From the NCBI GenBank assembly GCA_031381645.1, contig JANMYB010000044.1, forward strand, positions 30,163 to 94,162: DNA of 64,000 nucleotides. The letters are read 5' to 3'. Shown piece by piece: positions 10,528-18,809 of the stretch. The position numbers were made by a program, and so were the translations under genes. This stretch comes from Methylotenera_A sp031381645 (lineage in GTDB: Bacteria > Pseudomonadota > Gammaproteobacteria > Burkholderiales > Methylophilaceae). How positions within the stretch are numbered: the stretch's first letter is position 1; every line of letters starts with the position of its first letter. The notes beneath the pieces were generated by a model. It did not search any database and was not told the origin of the DNA. It saw nothing but the letters and a program-made list of their open reading frames with translations.

Positions 10528-11618
10528 TATTTGGCCTGCTGAATGCTAACAGGCGCTTTATCCGTTAAGAAGCCCGCGCCATCCACAACAATCGTGTCGT
10601 TTGGCTGCAATCCTTCTATCAGCTCAATTAAACCATTTTGACGCACGCCAGTTTTTACTATAGCTTGATATGCCACGTTGTCGCGTACCACGTACACCAC
10701 TTCGCCTGCGGGGCGTAGCACTAAACTTTGTTCGGGAATCATCAAGGCGGCAGCTTGTTCGCCCAAAATGACGGTGCCCGCTACGCTGGCACCAGGTTGC
10801 CAGCCAGACGCATCAATCACATCAGCAATGACGTCAATAGTACGGCTGCCTTCTGTTACCATGGGTTTCAGTTCGTGAATCACCGATTCCACCGTTTTAT
10901 TGCTTGTTGGAGTGCTTAGGCGTACTTTTAGCCCAGGTTTAAGCTGGGCGCTAATCTGTTCGGGGAAAGGCAAATGTGCGCGCAATTTTTGTTTAGAAAC
11001 AATTTGTACAATGGGGTCGCCTACACGCACAAATTCGCCAACACTCACCAGTCTTTTCTCAATAATGCCGCCCACAGGCGCAATAACTCGGGTTTTGCTG
11101 CTATCATGATTAATGCTACCCACACGTGCTCTGGCACCTTCTAATTGTTGTTTCAGCACATTTTGCTGCGCAACATCGTTATCCACCGCGTTTTGCGAGA
11201 TAAATTTTTTATCGACCAAAGCTTGATTGCGTGCAACTGTTTTAGCTTGATTTTCAATTAAAGCCTGAATGCGTGCCACTTCTGCTTGCGCTTCTCTGCG
11301 CTGCATACCGAAATCTGATGCATCTAAGGTGGCAATTAGCTGACCTTCTTTTACATGCATTCCAGCAGTCACATGCATTTTAACAATGCGTCCCGCCACC
11401 TCTGCTGCTACTGTTGGTATGATCAGGCCTTCAAGTGAGCCAATAGTCTCTTCAGTCGTTTCGATGGCTTGATTTTTAATTTGCGTGACGGTGACTAATG
11501 TTGGTTTTTGGCCTTTTTTCTCGCCATCTTTTTCTGCGAATTTGTCACTAGATGCTCCGCAAGCCGCGAGTAGAAAGGTAAGCAGGCCAATGAGTAAATT
11601 AGAAGAGATTTTTTGCAT
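10527..11618 (-). CDS. RND efflux periplasmic adaptor (membrane fusion protein)
   Basis: A 363-residue adaptor linking the RND pump to an outer-membrane channel. The N-terminus is a lipoprotein signal ending LLTFLLAAC, with the lipidated cysteine at residue 20. It is followed by a lipoyl-type half (GRIVKMHVTAGMHVKEGQLI), an alpha-hairpin (about 105-165), the second lipoyl half (TRVIAPVGGIIEKRLVSVGEFV) and beta-barrel and membrane-proximal domains. The gene is first in the adaptor-pump operon on the minus strand. No local regulator gene (TetR or MarR) is adjacent, which is unusual for drug-inducible pumps. Confidence 0.93.
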   Translation of the reverse strand: MQKISSNLLIGLLTFLLAACGASSDKFAEKDGEKKGQKPTLVTVTQIKNQAIETTEETIGSLEGLIIPTVAAEVAGRIVKMHVTAGMHVKEGQLIATLDASDFGMQRREAQAEVARIQALIENQAKTVARNQALVDKKFISQNAVDNDVAQQNVLKQQLEGARARVGSINHDSSKTRVIAPVGGIIEKRLVSVGEFVRVGDPIVQIVSKQKLRAHLPFPEQISAQLKPGLKVRLSTPTSNKTVESVIHELKPMVTEGSRTIDVIADVIDASGWQPGASVAGTVILGEQAAALMIPEQSLVLRPAGEVVYVVRDNVAYQAIVKTGVRQNGLIELIEGLQPNDTIVVDGAGFLTDKAPVSIQQAK

Positions 11619-11648
11619 GTTTAACTTTTTCTATTTTTAAATAGCGAT

Positions 11649-12200
11649 TTAAATTTTGGCCCACTCAAAATATGGGCCAGGATCTGTTTTACGGCCTGGC
11701 GCAATATCTGAATGCCCTACAATATGTTGAATTGGATAAGCTTTCCGTAAACTATTGAGCAGTGACTTTAACGTTTGATATTGCGCTGCCTCAAACGCTT
11801 CAAAGTCACTACCTTCCAGCTCTATTCCGACTGAAAAATCGTTACAACGTTCACGATTTTGCCATTGTGACACGCCCGCATGCCAAGCGCGCTGTAGGCA
11901 AGACACAAATTGCATCAGCTCACCATCGCGACGAATGAAAAAGTGCGAGGAAACTTTGCGCGTGTGAATCTCCGCATAATAAGGATGTTCGTTGGGATTC
12001 AGCTGATTAGTAAATAATTGCACTACGCCAGAACCCTTATAAATATTGGGAGGCAGGCTGATGTTGTGAATAACAATTAATTCAATTCTAGTGTTTTCAG
12101 GTCTTGCATCAAAGTTTGGTGAAGCAATTTGCTTGGCGGATTCGATATAGCCAGCAGCATTTAATTTTAATGGCTGAATTTTTAATTTTGGATTTGCCAT
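11649..12200 (-). CDS. ampD: 1,6-anhydro-N-acetylmuramyl-L-alanine amidase
   Basis: AmpD is a cytoplasmic zinc amidase that removes the stem peptide from 1,6-anhydro-MurNAc in cell-wall recycling. The 183-residue length is normal and no signal peptide is present, separating it from AmiD-like secreted forms. Zinc-site and catalytic words are IELIVIHNISLPP, a central FFIRRDGELMQFV and the C-terminal HIVGHSDIAPGRKTDPGPYFEW. It is 30 bases upstream of the RND adaptor on the same strand and may share a transcript. In related bacteria ampD sits near pilSR; here a pump and an exchanger lie between or beside them. Confidence 0.94.
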   Translation of the reverse strand: MANPKLKIQPLKLNAAGYIESAKQIASPNFDARPENTRIELIVIHNISLPPNIYKGSGVVQLFTNQLNPNEHPYYAEIHTRKVSSHFFIRRDGELMQFVSCLQRAWHAGVSQWQNRERCNDFSVGIELEGSDFEAFEAAQYQTLKSLLNSLRKAYPIQHIVGHSDIAPGRKTDPGPYFEWAKI

Positions 12201-12263
12201 GCAAGTGATGATGTTATCGGCTAAAATTGACCTTATTGAAGTAGTTTATTGTAAAGGTAAAAA

Positions 12264-13265
12264 ATGGTTTTTGCGCAGCTTTTGGTGATGTTGGTGGTTA
12301 TTTTAATTGCAGCGGAGGTGTTTACCAATGCGTTGGAGCATTTAGGCGAGAAACTCGGCATTTCAGAAGGCGTGACTGGATCTTTATTTGCCGCCGTGGG
12401 TACAGCCCTGCCAGAAACTATGGTGCCATTATTGGCATTGTTAGCGGGCACACAAAACGTCGCGACCAATGAAGAAATCGGTGTAGGGTCTATTTTAGGT
12501 GCGCCGCTCATGCTGGCCACACTTTCTATTTGCCTCATGGCCATATCTGTATGGAAGCGTCGCGGCACTCAAGGACATTTACGCCCAGAACGTACAGGTT
12601 TGGTGCGAGACTTGAATTTTTTTCTAATCGCTTTTACGTTCGCTGCCGTCGCTATGTATGTGCCGCATACATTAACAGCGGTGCGTTATGCTATAGCTGC
12701 TTGCATGGTGATGATTTATTTTGTGTACGTGATGATGACATTGCGTGCATCAAAAGCGTTGGTCGATGACGGTCATGCGACTGAGGCCGGTAGCGATATG
12801 TTTTTATGCAAACTAGGTTTGCCAAATAATATGATAGTGATTGTGATTCAGTTAGTACTTGGGTTGATTTTGCTAGTAGCCGGCGCAAAAGGCTTTATTC
12901 ATGGCGTTGAGGCAGCAGCTCAGATTATTGGTATTTCCGCCTTGTTGTTATCTTTGTTAATTATCCCAATTGCCACTGAGTTACCCGAAAAAGTGAACAG
13001 TATTTTGTGGATACGTAAAGGTAAGGATACGTTGGCATTTGGCAACATTACAGGTGCGATGGTGTTTCAAGGTACGTTGCTGCCAGCGATTGGTATTATG
13101 CTCACCCCATGGGAGCCGCGTAAAGAGGTGGTTTGGGGTATTGCCATTACCTTAATTGCCGCAATGTGGTTACGTTATTTAATTGCCAAGGGCGGCATTC
13201 GGGTGTGGCATATGTTGGTGAATGGCCTTTTATACGTGACATATTTGGCGATAGTTTTATTGTAA
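12264..13265 (+). CDS. Sodium/calcium exchanger family membrane protein
   Basis: A 333-residue cation antiporter-like protein with about ten membrane helices in two halves. Each half carries an alpha-repeat-like region: GSLFAAVGTALPETMVPLLA with GVGSILGAPLMLATLS in the first, and SLLIIPIATELPEKVNSI with AFGNITGAMVFQGTLLPAIG in the second. The acidic residues in ALPET and ATELPE occupy the usual cation-binding positions of the CaCA superfamily. The ion is not predictable. It diverges from ampD and converges on pilR, separated from pilR by an element-type hairpin. Confidence 0.85.
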   Translation: MVFAQLLVMLVVILIAAEVFTNALEHLGEKLGISEGVTGSLFAAVGTALPETMVPLLALLAGTQNVATNEEIGVGSILGAPLMLATLSICLMAISVWKRRGTQGHLRPERTGLVRDLNFFLIAFTFAAVAMYVPHTLTAVRYAIAACMVMIYFVYVMMTLRASKALVDDGHATEAGSDMFLCKLGLPNNMIVIVIQLVLGLILLVAGAKGFIHGVEAAAQIIGISALLLSLLIIPIATELPEKVNSILWIRKGKDTLAFGNITGAMVFQGTLLPAIGIMLTPWEPRKEVVWGIAITLIAAMWLRYLIAKGGIRVWHMLVNGLLYVTYLAIVLL

Positions 13266-13291
13266 TTATTATTAATGTACTTAATTTAAAT

Positions 13292-13330
13292 ATGCCCTGA
13301 AAACCTTGTGGATATTGACTTTCATGGCAT
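13292..13330. terminator. Hairpin between convergent genes; diverged CATGGATATT element
   Basis: ATGCCCTGAAA (13292-13302) pairs with TTTCATGGCAT (13320-13330) with one mismatch, around a loop containing CCTTGTGGATATTGA. Size, stem, loop length and core match the hairpin at 7339-7377, and this copy also lies between two convergent genes. It probably terminates the exchanger transcript, and possibly that of pilR. Confidence 0.7.
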
Positions 13331-13340
13331 GTTGATTTAA

Positions 13341-14753
13341 TTAATTTTCACTTTCAACTTCTTCGTCCGACTCACCCTCGCCGTCTTTAGACAAGCCCAA
13401 TTTAACGAGCCTGTATCTTAAGGTTCTAAAGCTGACGCCTAACAATTTTGCTGCCGCAGTTTTGTTGTTATTGGCTTTTTCTAAAGCTTTCAAAATTGCG
13501 CGCTTTTCGATTTCTTCCAAGTATTCTGGCAAGCCTATTTCTAAAGTTTTACTAGGGTTAAAGTTAGTTTCTTCACCCTCGTTTTTGCTTTTATGTTCGC
13601 TAGCCATCACTTCTTCACCCATAAATAAATCATTGGTGCTGATTTTTTTGCCATCACATAAGGCCAGCGCACGTTCGAGCATGTTTTCCAGTTCGCGTAC
13701 ATTACCAGCAAAATGCAGCTCAGAAATAAGTTTATTGGCACTATCTTCTAGCACTGGCACTTCAATAGATTGTGACTGACAAAGTTTTTGTAACAATTTT
13801 TGCGTTAGCTCAGGAATATCTTCAGGCCGATCACGCAGCGCTGGCATTTTGAGTTGAATCACATTCAGGCGGTAATATAAATCTTGCCTAAATAATCCTT
13901 GCGCCATTAAAGTGCTCAGGTTTTTGTGCGTTGCGCTAATAATGCGTGCATCTACGGCTTCTTCGGCAGTGCCGCCCACTGTACGCACTTTTTTCTCCTG
14001 AATCGCACGCAATAATTTTACCTGCATGGCAAGTGGTAAATCAGCCACTTCGTCCAAAAATAAAGTACCGCCATTGGCTGCTTGAAATAGGCCGATGGTA
14101 TCTTGAGATGCGCCCGTAAACGCACCTTTTTTGTAGCCAAAAAACTCACTTTCCATTAAATTTTCAGGTATCGCGCCACAGTTGACTGCGATAAAGGCTT
14201 TATCGCAGCGTGAGCTATTGCTGTGAATCAGTCGCGCTGCAAGTTCTTTACCGCTACCCGATTCACCGCTGATATAAACAGGTGCTTGGCTACGCGCCAG
14301 TTTTTCTATCATGGTGCGTACGTAATCTATGGCTGGAGAGTTGCCGATTAAGTCCGCCGTATTTTGTGTTTCCTTGATATCTGTGCTGGAGAGTTTAAGC
14401 GCGGATTCCACCAACGGCCGTAGTTGTTTGAGTGAAATGGGTTTGGTTAAATAATCAAACGCGCCAGCTTTTAATGCAGAAACTGCGTTTTCGGCGCTAC
14501 CATAGGCAGTAATGACCGCTACGGGTAAATCGGTATAATTAGCAGAGATATGCGCTACTAAATCTAAGCCTAAGCCATCGGGCAAACGCATATCGGTTAG
14601 GCACAAATTGTAGTTTCTTTGCGCCAACATTTCTTTGGCTTCTTCTACGTTGCTGGCGCTATCTGCTCTAATATCCATACGTTCCAGCGTCAATACCACT
14701 AATTCGCGAATATCGGTTTCATCATCCACCACCAAGCAATTAAAATGCGCCAT
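13341..14753 (-). CDS. pilR: Sigma-54-dependent response regulator PilR
   Basis: A 470-residue NtrC-family activator. The receiver domain is residues 1-120, with the phosphoacceptor in NLCLTDMRLPDG. A sigma-54 AAA+ domain spans about 140-375 with Walker A GESGSGKELAARL and the sigma-54 contact loop GAFTGA. A Fis-type helix-turn-helix closes the protein (NNKTAAAKLLGVSFRTLRYRL). Together with PilS it should activate sigma-54 promoters of type IV pilin genes. A good candidate target with matching upstream sites is in this window at 40447-40563. It is 6 bases downstream of pilS on the same strand. Confidence 0.93.
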   Translation of the reverse strand: MAHFNCLVVDDETDIRELVVLTLERMDIRADSASNVEEAKEMLAQRNYNLCLTDMRLPDGLGLDLVAHISANYTDLPVAVITAYGSAENAVSALKAGAFDYLTKPISLKQLRPLVESALKLSSTDIKETQNTADLIGNSPAIDYVRTMIEKLARSQAPVYISGESGSGKELAARLIHSNSSRCDKAFIAVNCGAIPENLMESEFFGYKKGAFTGASQDTIGLFQAANGGTLFLDEVADLPLAMQVKLLRAIQEKKVRTVGGTAEEAVDARIISATHKNLSTLMAQGLFRQDLYYRLNVIQLKMPALRDRPEDIPELTQKLLQKLCQSQSIEVPVLEDSANKLISELHFAGNVRELENMLERALALCDGKKISTNDLFMGEEVMASEHKSKNEGEETNFNPSKTLEIGLPEYLEEIEKRAILKALEKANNNKTAAAKLLGVSFRTLRYRLVKLGLSKDGEGESDEEVESEN

Positions 14754-14759
14754 TAAAAT

Positions 14760-16421
14760 TTAAGCCTTTTTGACGTGCATGATAAATTGTGAGCCTGATT
14801 CTTGGTTTAGGGTTTTATAAAGCAATTTTGCGCCGTTGGCATCGGCCAGCTCGCGCGCGATGTATAGACCAAGCCCAGTACCAGATTTTTCGGTAGTAAA
14901 AAATGGTTCAAATAAATTACTACGCACACTTTCAGGAACGCCTTCGCCATCATCGTTAATTTCGATATGTACATTTTTTGTGTTTCCAGTCGGAGCAATT
15001 GCTAATTCTAGGCTATTTTCTAATTTTTTACAGTGACGCCAACCATTTTTACACAGATTCCATAGAATTTGATTCAAATGCCTACGATCAAATGAAATGT
15101 GAGTATCGGAGTTGATCAGTGTGAGTTTAAAACCAGTTTCGGGGATTTTTTCCACAGCACAAAATTGTGTATAAAAATCCTGCATGAAATTCTCTAAATG
15201 TAACACTTCTTGATTGGTGCGATCACGCCGATTCAGCTCTAATACATCTTTAATAATTTGATCCACCCGCTGTACATTATCACTAATAATTTGTAGCATG
15301 CGCTTGGTGCTTGGGTCGGTGTCGTCTTCTTGCAAAAGTTGATTTGCGTGGCTAATAGCGCTAAGTGGGTTGCGAATTTCATGTGCAATATTGGCAGTTA
15401 AACGGCCTAGTGCCGCCAGCTTTACCTGATGTGCTTGTGTTTGCATTTGTGACCAATCTGAAATGAAAATTACCGAGCCTTGTTTGCGATTATTAGGTGA
15501 CCTATCTTCTGAAATGGGCAAAAAACGAAGCCTGAGTTCGCGTGATAATGCAGTTAATTTTAAAAAGTTTGCCGCTGCACTATTGGTGGACACAAACCCA
15601 TGTGCGGGCTCTGTTTCCTCTTGCCAAAGCCGCATCAAGTTAGCGACTTCAGGGGAAATTTCGGTAAGGGATTTTCCTTGCCAGTTGGCGGATTCACTGT
15701 AATTATCCCCTAGACCGAGCAGTTTTTCTGCTTGCAAGTTGTAGTGTTTGATTCGAAAGTCTTGGTCTACCACCAGCACGCCATCTTGCATTTCTTGGGT
15801 AATCAGCGCATTAATCTGCGCTAGATTTTGTACATCTAAGCCACGTTGCGAGGCTAATAACTCACTTTCTTTTGCACGTTTGGCCAAGCTGTAAGCGAGC
15901 CAAGCCGTGGCGAAACAACCCAAGCATAATAGTACGGCAGGCGTGTAACTGCTGGCAGAGGTATCGAATTTTAGCATGCGATAGGATTGTTCGAGCAGTA
16001 TTCCGATACTTGCAATAGCTGCATAGAATAAGGCTAAGCGGCCTTCGCTAATTAAACTGGCGCTAGCGATGGCAATAATTAAAAGCAAGCCAATACTACT
16101 CTGGCTGCCATCTTGTGCGTGCATCATTAGCACAATAAATACGATATCTAAGAGTATTTGAATCGGCAAGTTGATGTTGATAATGGGTTTTTCAACCCAG
16201 GTAAAAGTGGCCGAAATAACACTAAACACAAAATAGCCGAGCGCTAATGCCGAAAAGAGATCTGTACTTGCGTTTTGCAACCAAGCTTCAGTATTTAACA
16301 TGTCTTGTATTACCAAAAGTAGTAGCGCAACGACCAATCGGTAAACGTTATAAAGCTTAAGACTTCGCCAGCGCGTGGCGCTTAAGTTAGCGTCAGAGGT
16401 AGCGGTTAAATCAATCAGCAT
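14760..16421 (-). CDS. pilS: Sensor histidine kinase PilS
   Basis: A 553-residue membrane kinase. About six N-terminal helices occupy residues 25-180, followed by a PAS-like domain (QDGVLVVDQDFRIKHYNLQA), a HisKA domain with the phosphorylated histidine in ANIAHEIRNPLSAISHANQ, and an HATPase domain with LNQILWNLCKNGWRHC, NDDGEGVPE and GTGLGLYIARELA. In pilus systems PilS senses pilin in the inner membrane and controls PilR. The gene order PP0621-pilS-pilR on one strand with 1-6 base gaps indicates one operon. Confidence 0.93.
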   Translation of the reverse strand: MLIDLTATSDANLSATRWRSLKLYNVYRLVVALLLLVIQDMLNTEAWLQNASTDLFSALALGYFVFSVISATFTWVEKPIININLPIQILLDIVFIVLMMHAQDGSQSSIGLLLIIAIASASLISEGRLALFYAAIASIGILLEQSYRMLKFDTSASSYTPAVLLCLGCFATAWLAYSLAKRAKESELLASQRGLDVQNLAQINALITQEMQDGVLVVDQDFRIKHYNLQAEKLLGLGDNYSESANWQGKSLTEISPEVANLMRLWQEETEPAHGFVSTNSAAANFLKLTALSRELRLRFLPISEDRSPNNRKQGSVIFISDWSQMQTQAHQVKLAALGRLTANIAHEIRNPLSAISHANQLLQEDDTDPSTKRMLQIISDNVQRVDQIIKDVLELNRRDRTNQEVLHLENFMQDFYTQFCAVEKIPETGFKLTLINSDTHISFDRRHLNQILWNLCKNGWRHCKKLENSLELAIAPTGNTKNVHIEINDDGEGVPESVRSNLFEPFFTTEKSGTGLGLYIARELADANGAKLLYKTLNQESGSQFIMHVKKA

Positions 16422-16422
16422 G

Positions 16423-16647
16423 CTATTTTTTCGAGCTTTCGTTTTTAATACACTCAGGATTGTTACAAATGATTTTGCTATCGATCATTTGACTTTCACT
16501 TGCTGGCACATGGCAGCCGCAGTGTGCGCATTGCACAAAGTTTTCTTCTGATTTAGAAGTGTTTTCAGACTTGGTGGTTGCAATTAATCGCTTAGCAATT
16601 TGGTACAAAATCCAAACTAAAATAATCAGTATTAGAATGCGAGTCAT
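16423..16647 (-). CDS. PP0621-family small membrane protein with zinc-ribbon-like cysteines
   Basis: A 74-residue protein: one N-terminal membrane helix (residues 3-21, ILILIILVWILYQIAKRL), a short linker, then a cysteine cluster CAHCGCHVP followed by a further pair in ICNNPEC, which could bind a metal. The family name is recalled from its constant place just upstream of pilS in betaproteobacteria; its job is unknown. It ends one base before the pilS start, so it is likely cotranslated and may modulate PilS, but that is inference only. Confidence 0.75.
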   Translation of the reverse strand: MTRILILIILVWILYQIAKRLIATTKSENTSKSEENFVQCAHCGCHVPASESQMIDSKIICNNPECIKNESSKK

Positions 16648-16799
16648 AAGTGTTTATCAATTCCAAATTGAACCAAGTATAGGGATTGTAACCAAAAGCA
16701 GGACGATTACAAACTGCCTAGGAATGAAGCTTAAAACTGCTATACTTAGTGCTAGTAATTTAATAACACTCTTGCATTACCAATTAAATAAGTACATAC

Positions 16800-17396
16800 A
16801 TGGCAAGTTCACAAGAATTATCAGATTTTTTGCGGGATGTAGAGCGACGCGCGTTTAAGCAGACGGTATATGCTGTGCGCGATGATCACGCCGCATTGGA
16901 TATTGTGCAAGATGCTATGTTAAAGCTAGCGGAAAAATATGCCGATAAGCCTGTCAGCGAATATCCAATGCTGTTTCAGCGTATTTTGCAAAATACCATG
17001 CGTGATTATTGGCGCAGACAAAAAGTACGCAACCTGTGGACAACTCTGCTTTCTTCCTTTGGTGCGGGTAAGGATGGCGAAGATGACCATGACCCGCTTG
17101 ACTCGATTGATGTGGAAGATGAAGGCACGAATCCAGCCATTCAGCTTGAGCGCAGCCAAACTATGAAAATCATTGAAAAAGCGCTTGAAAGGCTACCCGC
17201 GCGTCAACGAGAAGCCTTCGTATTGCGTTATTGGGAGGACATGGATGTTGCAGAAACCGCCGCAATGATGGGTTGCTCTCAAGGCAGCGTTAAAACGCAC
17301 TGTTCGCGCGCTGTGCATAGCTTGGCGGCTATATTAGAAAAGCAGGGCTTAGGTAGTAGAGCTATAGCGCAATTAGGAGTAGAAACATGGGCATAG
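16800..17396 (+). CDS. RNA polymerase sigma factor, sigma-70 family (group 4)
   Basis: A 198-residue ECF-like sigma factor. Region 2 covers about 20-90 (DIVQDAMLKLAEKYADKP, then MLFQRILQNTMRDYWRRQ); region 4 is near 125-180 (ALERLPARQREAFVLRYWEDMDVAETAAMMGCSQGSVKTHCSRA). It heads a four-gene cluster with DUF3619, DUF3106 and RDD proteins, an order seen in many betaproteobacteria. The stop overlaps the DUF3619 start by 10 bases. DUF3619, a small single-helix membrane protein, could be its anti-sigma partner by position. The regulon is unknown. Confidence 0.9.
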   Translation: MASSQELSDFLRDVERRAFKQTVYAVRDDHAALDIVQDAMLKLAEKYADKPVSEYPMLFQRILQNTMRDYWRRQKVRNLWTTLLSSFGAGKDGEDDHDPLDSIDVEDEGTNPAIQLERSQTMKIIEKALERLPARQREAFVLRYWEDMDVAETAAMMGCSQGSVKTHCSRAVHSLAAILEKQGLGSRAIAQLGVETWA

Positions 17397-17794
17397 GCAA
17401 TTTACAAGAAAATCAAATCGACGTACAAAATATAGATTTGCAGGCTAAGCAAATTGCTGGCTTGCTAGACGCGCATGCTAAACGTTTAAGCATGCGTACG
17501 CTCAAGCAGCTTGAAAATGGCCGTGAGCGCGCTGTAAAAGTGCATGCTCAACAAATTTCTGGTGCTAGCGTGAATCGCGATGGCACATTAAGCAGTATTT
17601 CCTCGTGGGCAGAACATCATCGCATAGCAAGCACTGGTTTGGTATTGGGTGCGACTATTGTTGGTTTTGTGCTGATGCAATCCCTTAACAAAGAACCAAG
17701 CGACGCGTTTTTATTGAGTGCGGATTTGCCACCGGAAGCATTTGTAGATAGAGGTTTTGAACCTTTTCTCAATGATTCGCAAGCTAAGTTATAA
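17387..17794 (+). CDS. DUF3619 family protein, single membrane helix
   Basis: A 135-residue protein with a soluble N-terminal half (residues 1-75, rich in Gln, Lys and Arg) and one membrane helix near 85-103 (STGLVLGATIVGFVLMQSL), then a short outer tail. Its position, overlapping the sigma-factor gene by 10 bases, and its topology fit an anti-sigma-like membrane partner. I see no recognisable anti-sigma domain, so that remains a guess from context. It is followed after 28 bases by a DUF3106 gene. Confidence 0.75.
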   Translation: MGIGNLQENQIDVQNIDLQAKQIAGLLDAHAKRLSMRTLKQLENGRERAVKVHAQQISGASVNRDGTLSSISSWAEHHRIASTGLVLGATIVGFVLMQSLNKEPSDAFLLSADLPPEAFVDRGFEPFLNDSQAKL

Positions 17795-17822
17795 TTAAAT
17801 ACTTTTGAACTTAATATAATCG

Positions 17823-18332
17823 ATGAACAAATTTTTATTATTGTTAGCCTTAGTTACGACTAGCCTATGTGCGGAGGAGTTTGCCAATTTGGCGCTACAC
17901 ACACAATTAGCAATGGGAGACATTGGTAGCATGAAATCATCGCTTAGCGATGGTGCCAATAGTGAAGTGCCCGCCCAAACTTGGCAACAACTCTCTAACG
18001 ATGAGCGTAAGGTTTTAGCACCATTAGGCACTGAGTGGGATACTCTAAGGTCTTGGCAACGTGAAAAAATGCTGGATATTGCTAAAGACTATCCAAAAAT
18101 GGATGCACAAAAACAACAGCGTGTGCAAAAACGTTTGAATAGCTGGAGTCGCATGACTCCGTATGAGCGCGAAAATGCACGTAAACGTTATCAGCACTTT
18201 CATTCATTAAGCCCTGAAAAAAGAGACGAAGTGCGTAAAAAATGGGCAGAGCATCAAAAATTACCTGAAGTTGAGCGTGAAAAATTACGTAAAGAATCAA
18301 TCGATTGGGATTATGAGCCAGATTTGGAGTAA
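17823..18332 (+). CDS. DUF3106 family exported protein
   Basis: A 169-residue protein with a signal peptide (about residues 1-17, LLLLALVTTSLCA) and a mature region of basic helical repeats typical of DUF3106: WQQLSNDERKVLAPL, QKQQRVQKRLNSWSRMTPYERENAR and LSPEKRDEVRKKWAEHQKL. The repeated pattern L(S/T)P.ER..AR suggests a helical, perhaps multimeric, periplasmic protein; no function is known. It is the third gene of the sigma-factor cluster and is followed by a terminator hairpin. Confidence 0.8.
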   Translation: MNKFLLLLALVTTSLCAEEFANLALHTQLAMGDIGSMKSSLSDGANSEVPAQTWQQLSNDERKVLAPLGTEWDTLRSWQREKMLDIAKDYPKMDAQKQQRVQKRLNSWSRMTPYERENARKRYQHFHSLSPEKRDEVRKKWAEHQKLPEVEREKLRKESIDWDYEPDLE

Positions 18333-18351
18333 TTTTTGCATAGCAAGTTAA

Positions 18352-18379
18352 AGCCCGCTGTTTTATAGTGGGTTTTTTT
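18352..18379 (+). terminator. Rho-independent terminator after DUF3106 gene
   Basis: GCCCGCT, a short TTTTAT loop and AGTGGG form a GC-rich stem (one G-U pair), followed by seven T residues. It should separate the sigma-factor/DUF3619/DUF3106 unit from the RDD gene, or reduce read-through into it. Confidence 0.75.
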
Positions 18380-18395
18380 ACGCTTAGAAAAATGG

Positions 18396-18809
18396 ATGAT
18401 GGTTCAAAATGCGACTCGCTTTAAACTTTTTGCAGCTTGCGTTTACGAGCTGCTATTGCTACTAGCGTTATGGATGCTGTGCACTTGGATTTTTGTGCGC
18501 TTATTTGGTGACGCGACAGGCGGCTATAAACGCTCTGTTTTACAGACCTATTTATGGTTGGTCACTGGCATTTATTTTGTGTGGTGTTGGCACAAAACAG
18601 GACAAACTTTAGCTACTAAAACTTGGAAAATTAAGCTTGTAAATCAGCAAAATACAATGTTAGGCACGCAACAAGCTTTAATTAGATATGCTCTGGCAAG
18701 CGCTTCTTTATTGGCTTGTGGGGCAGGTTATTTTTGGGCTTTATTCGATAAAGATGGTTTATTTTTACACGACAGATTACTGAAAACGCGCTTTATTCAG
18801 ATGGTTTAG
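18396..18809 (+). CDS. RDD family membrane protein
   Basis: A 137-residue protein with about four membrane helices (YELLLLLALWMLCTWIFVRL; YLWLVTGIYFVWCW; ALIRYALASASLLACGAGYFWALF) and the family ending DKDGLFLHDRLLKTRFI, which holds the conserved HDR-like motif. RDD proteins are small inner-membrane proteins, some associated with ion transport; no specific job can be given. It starts 64 bases after the DUF3106 stop, past a terminator. It converges on lptG with the two stop codons overlapping by 4 bases. Confidence 0.85.
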   Translation: MMVQNATRFKLFAACVYELLLLLALWMLCTWIFVRLFGDATGGYKRSVLQTYLWLVTGIYFVWCWHKTGQTLATKTWKIKLVNQQNTMLGTQQALIRYALASASLLACGAGYFWALFDKDGLFLHDRLLKTRFIQMV

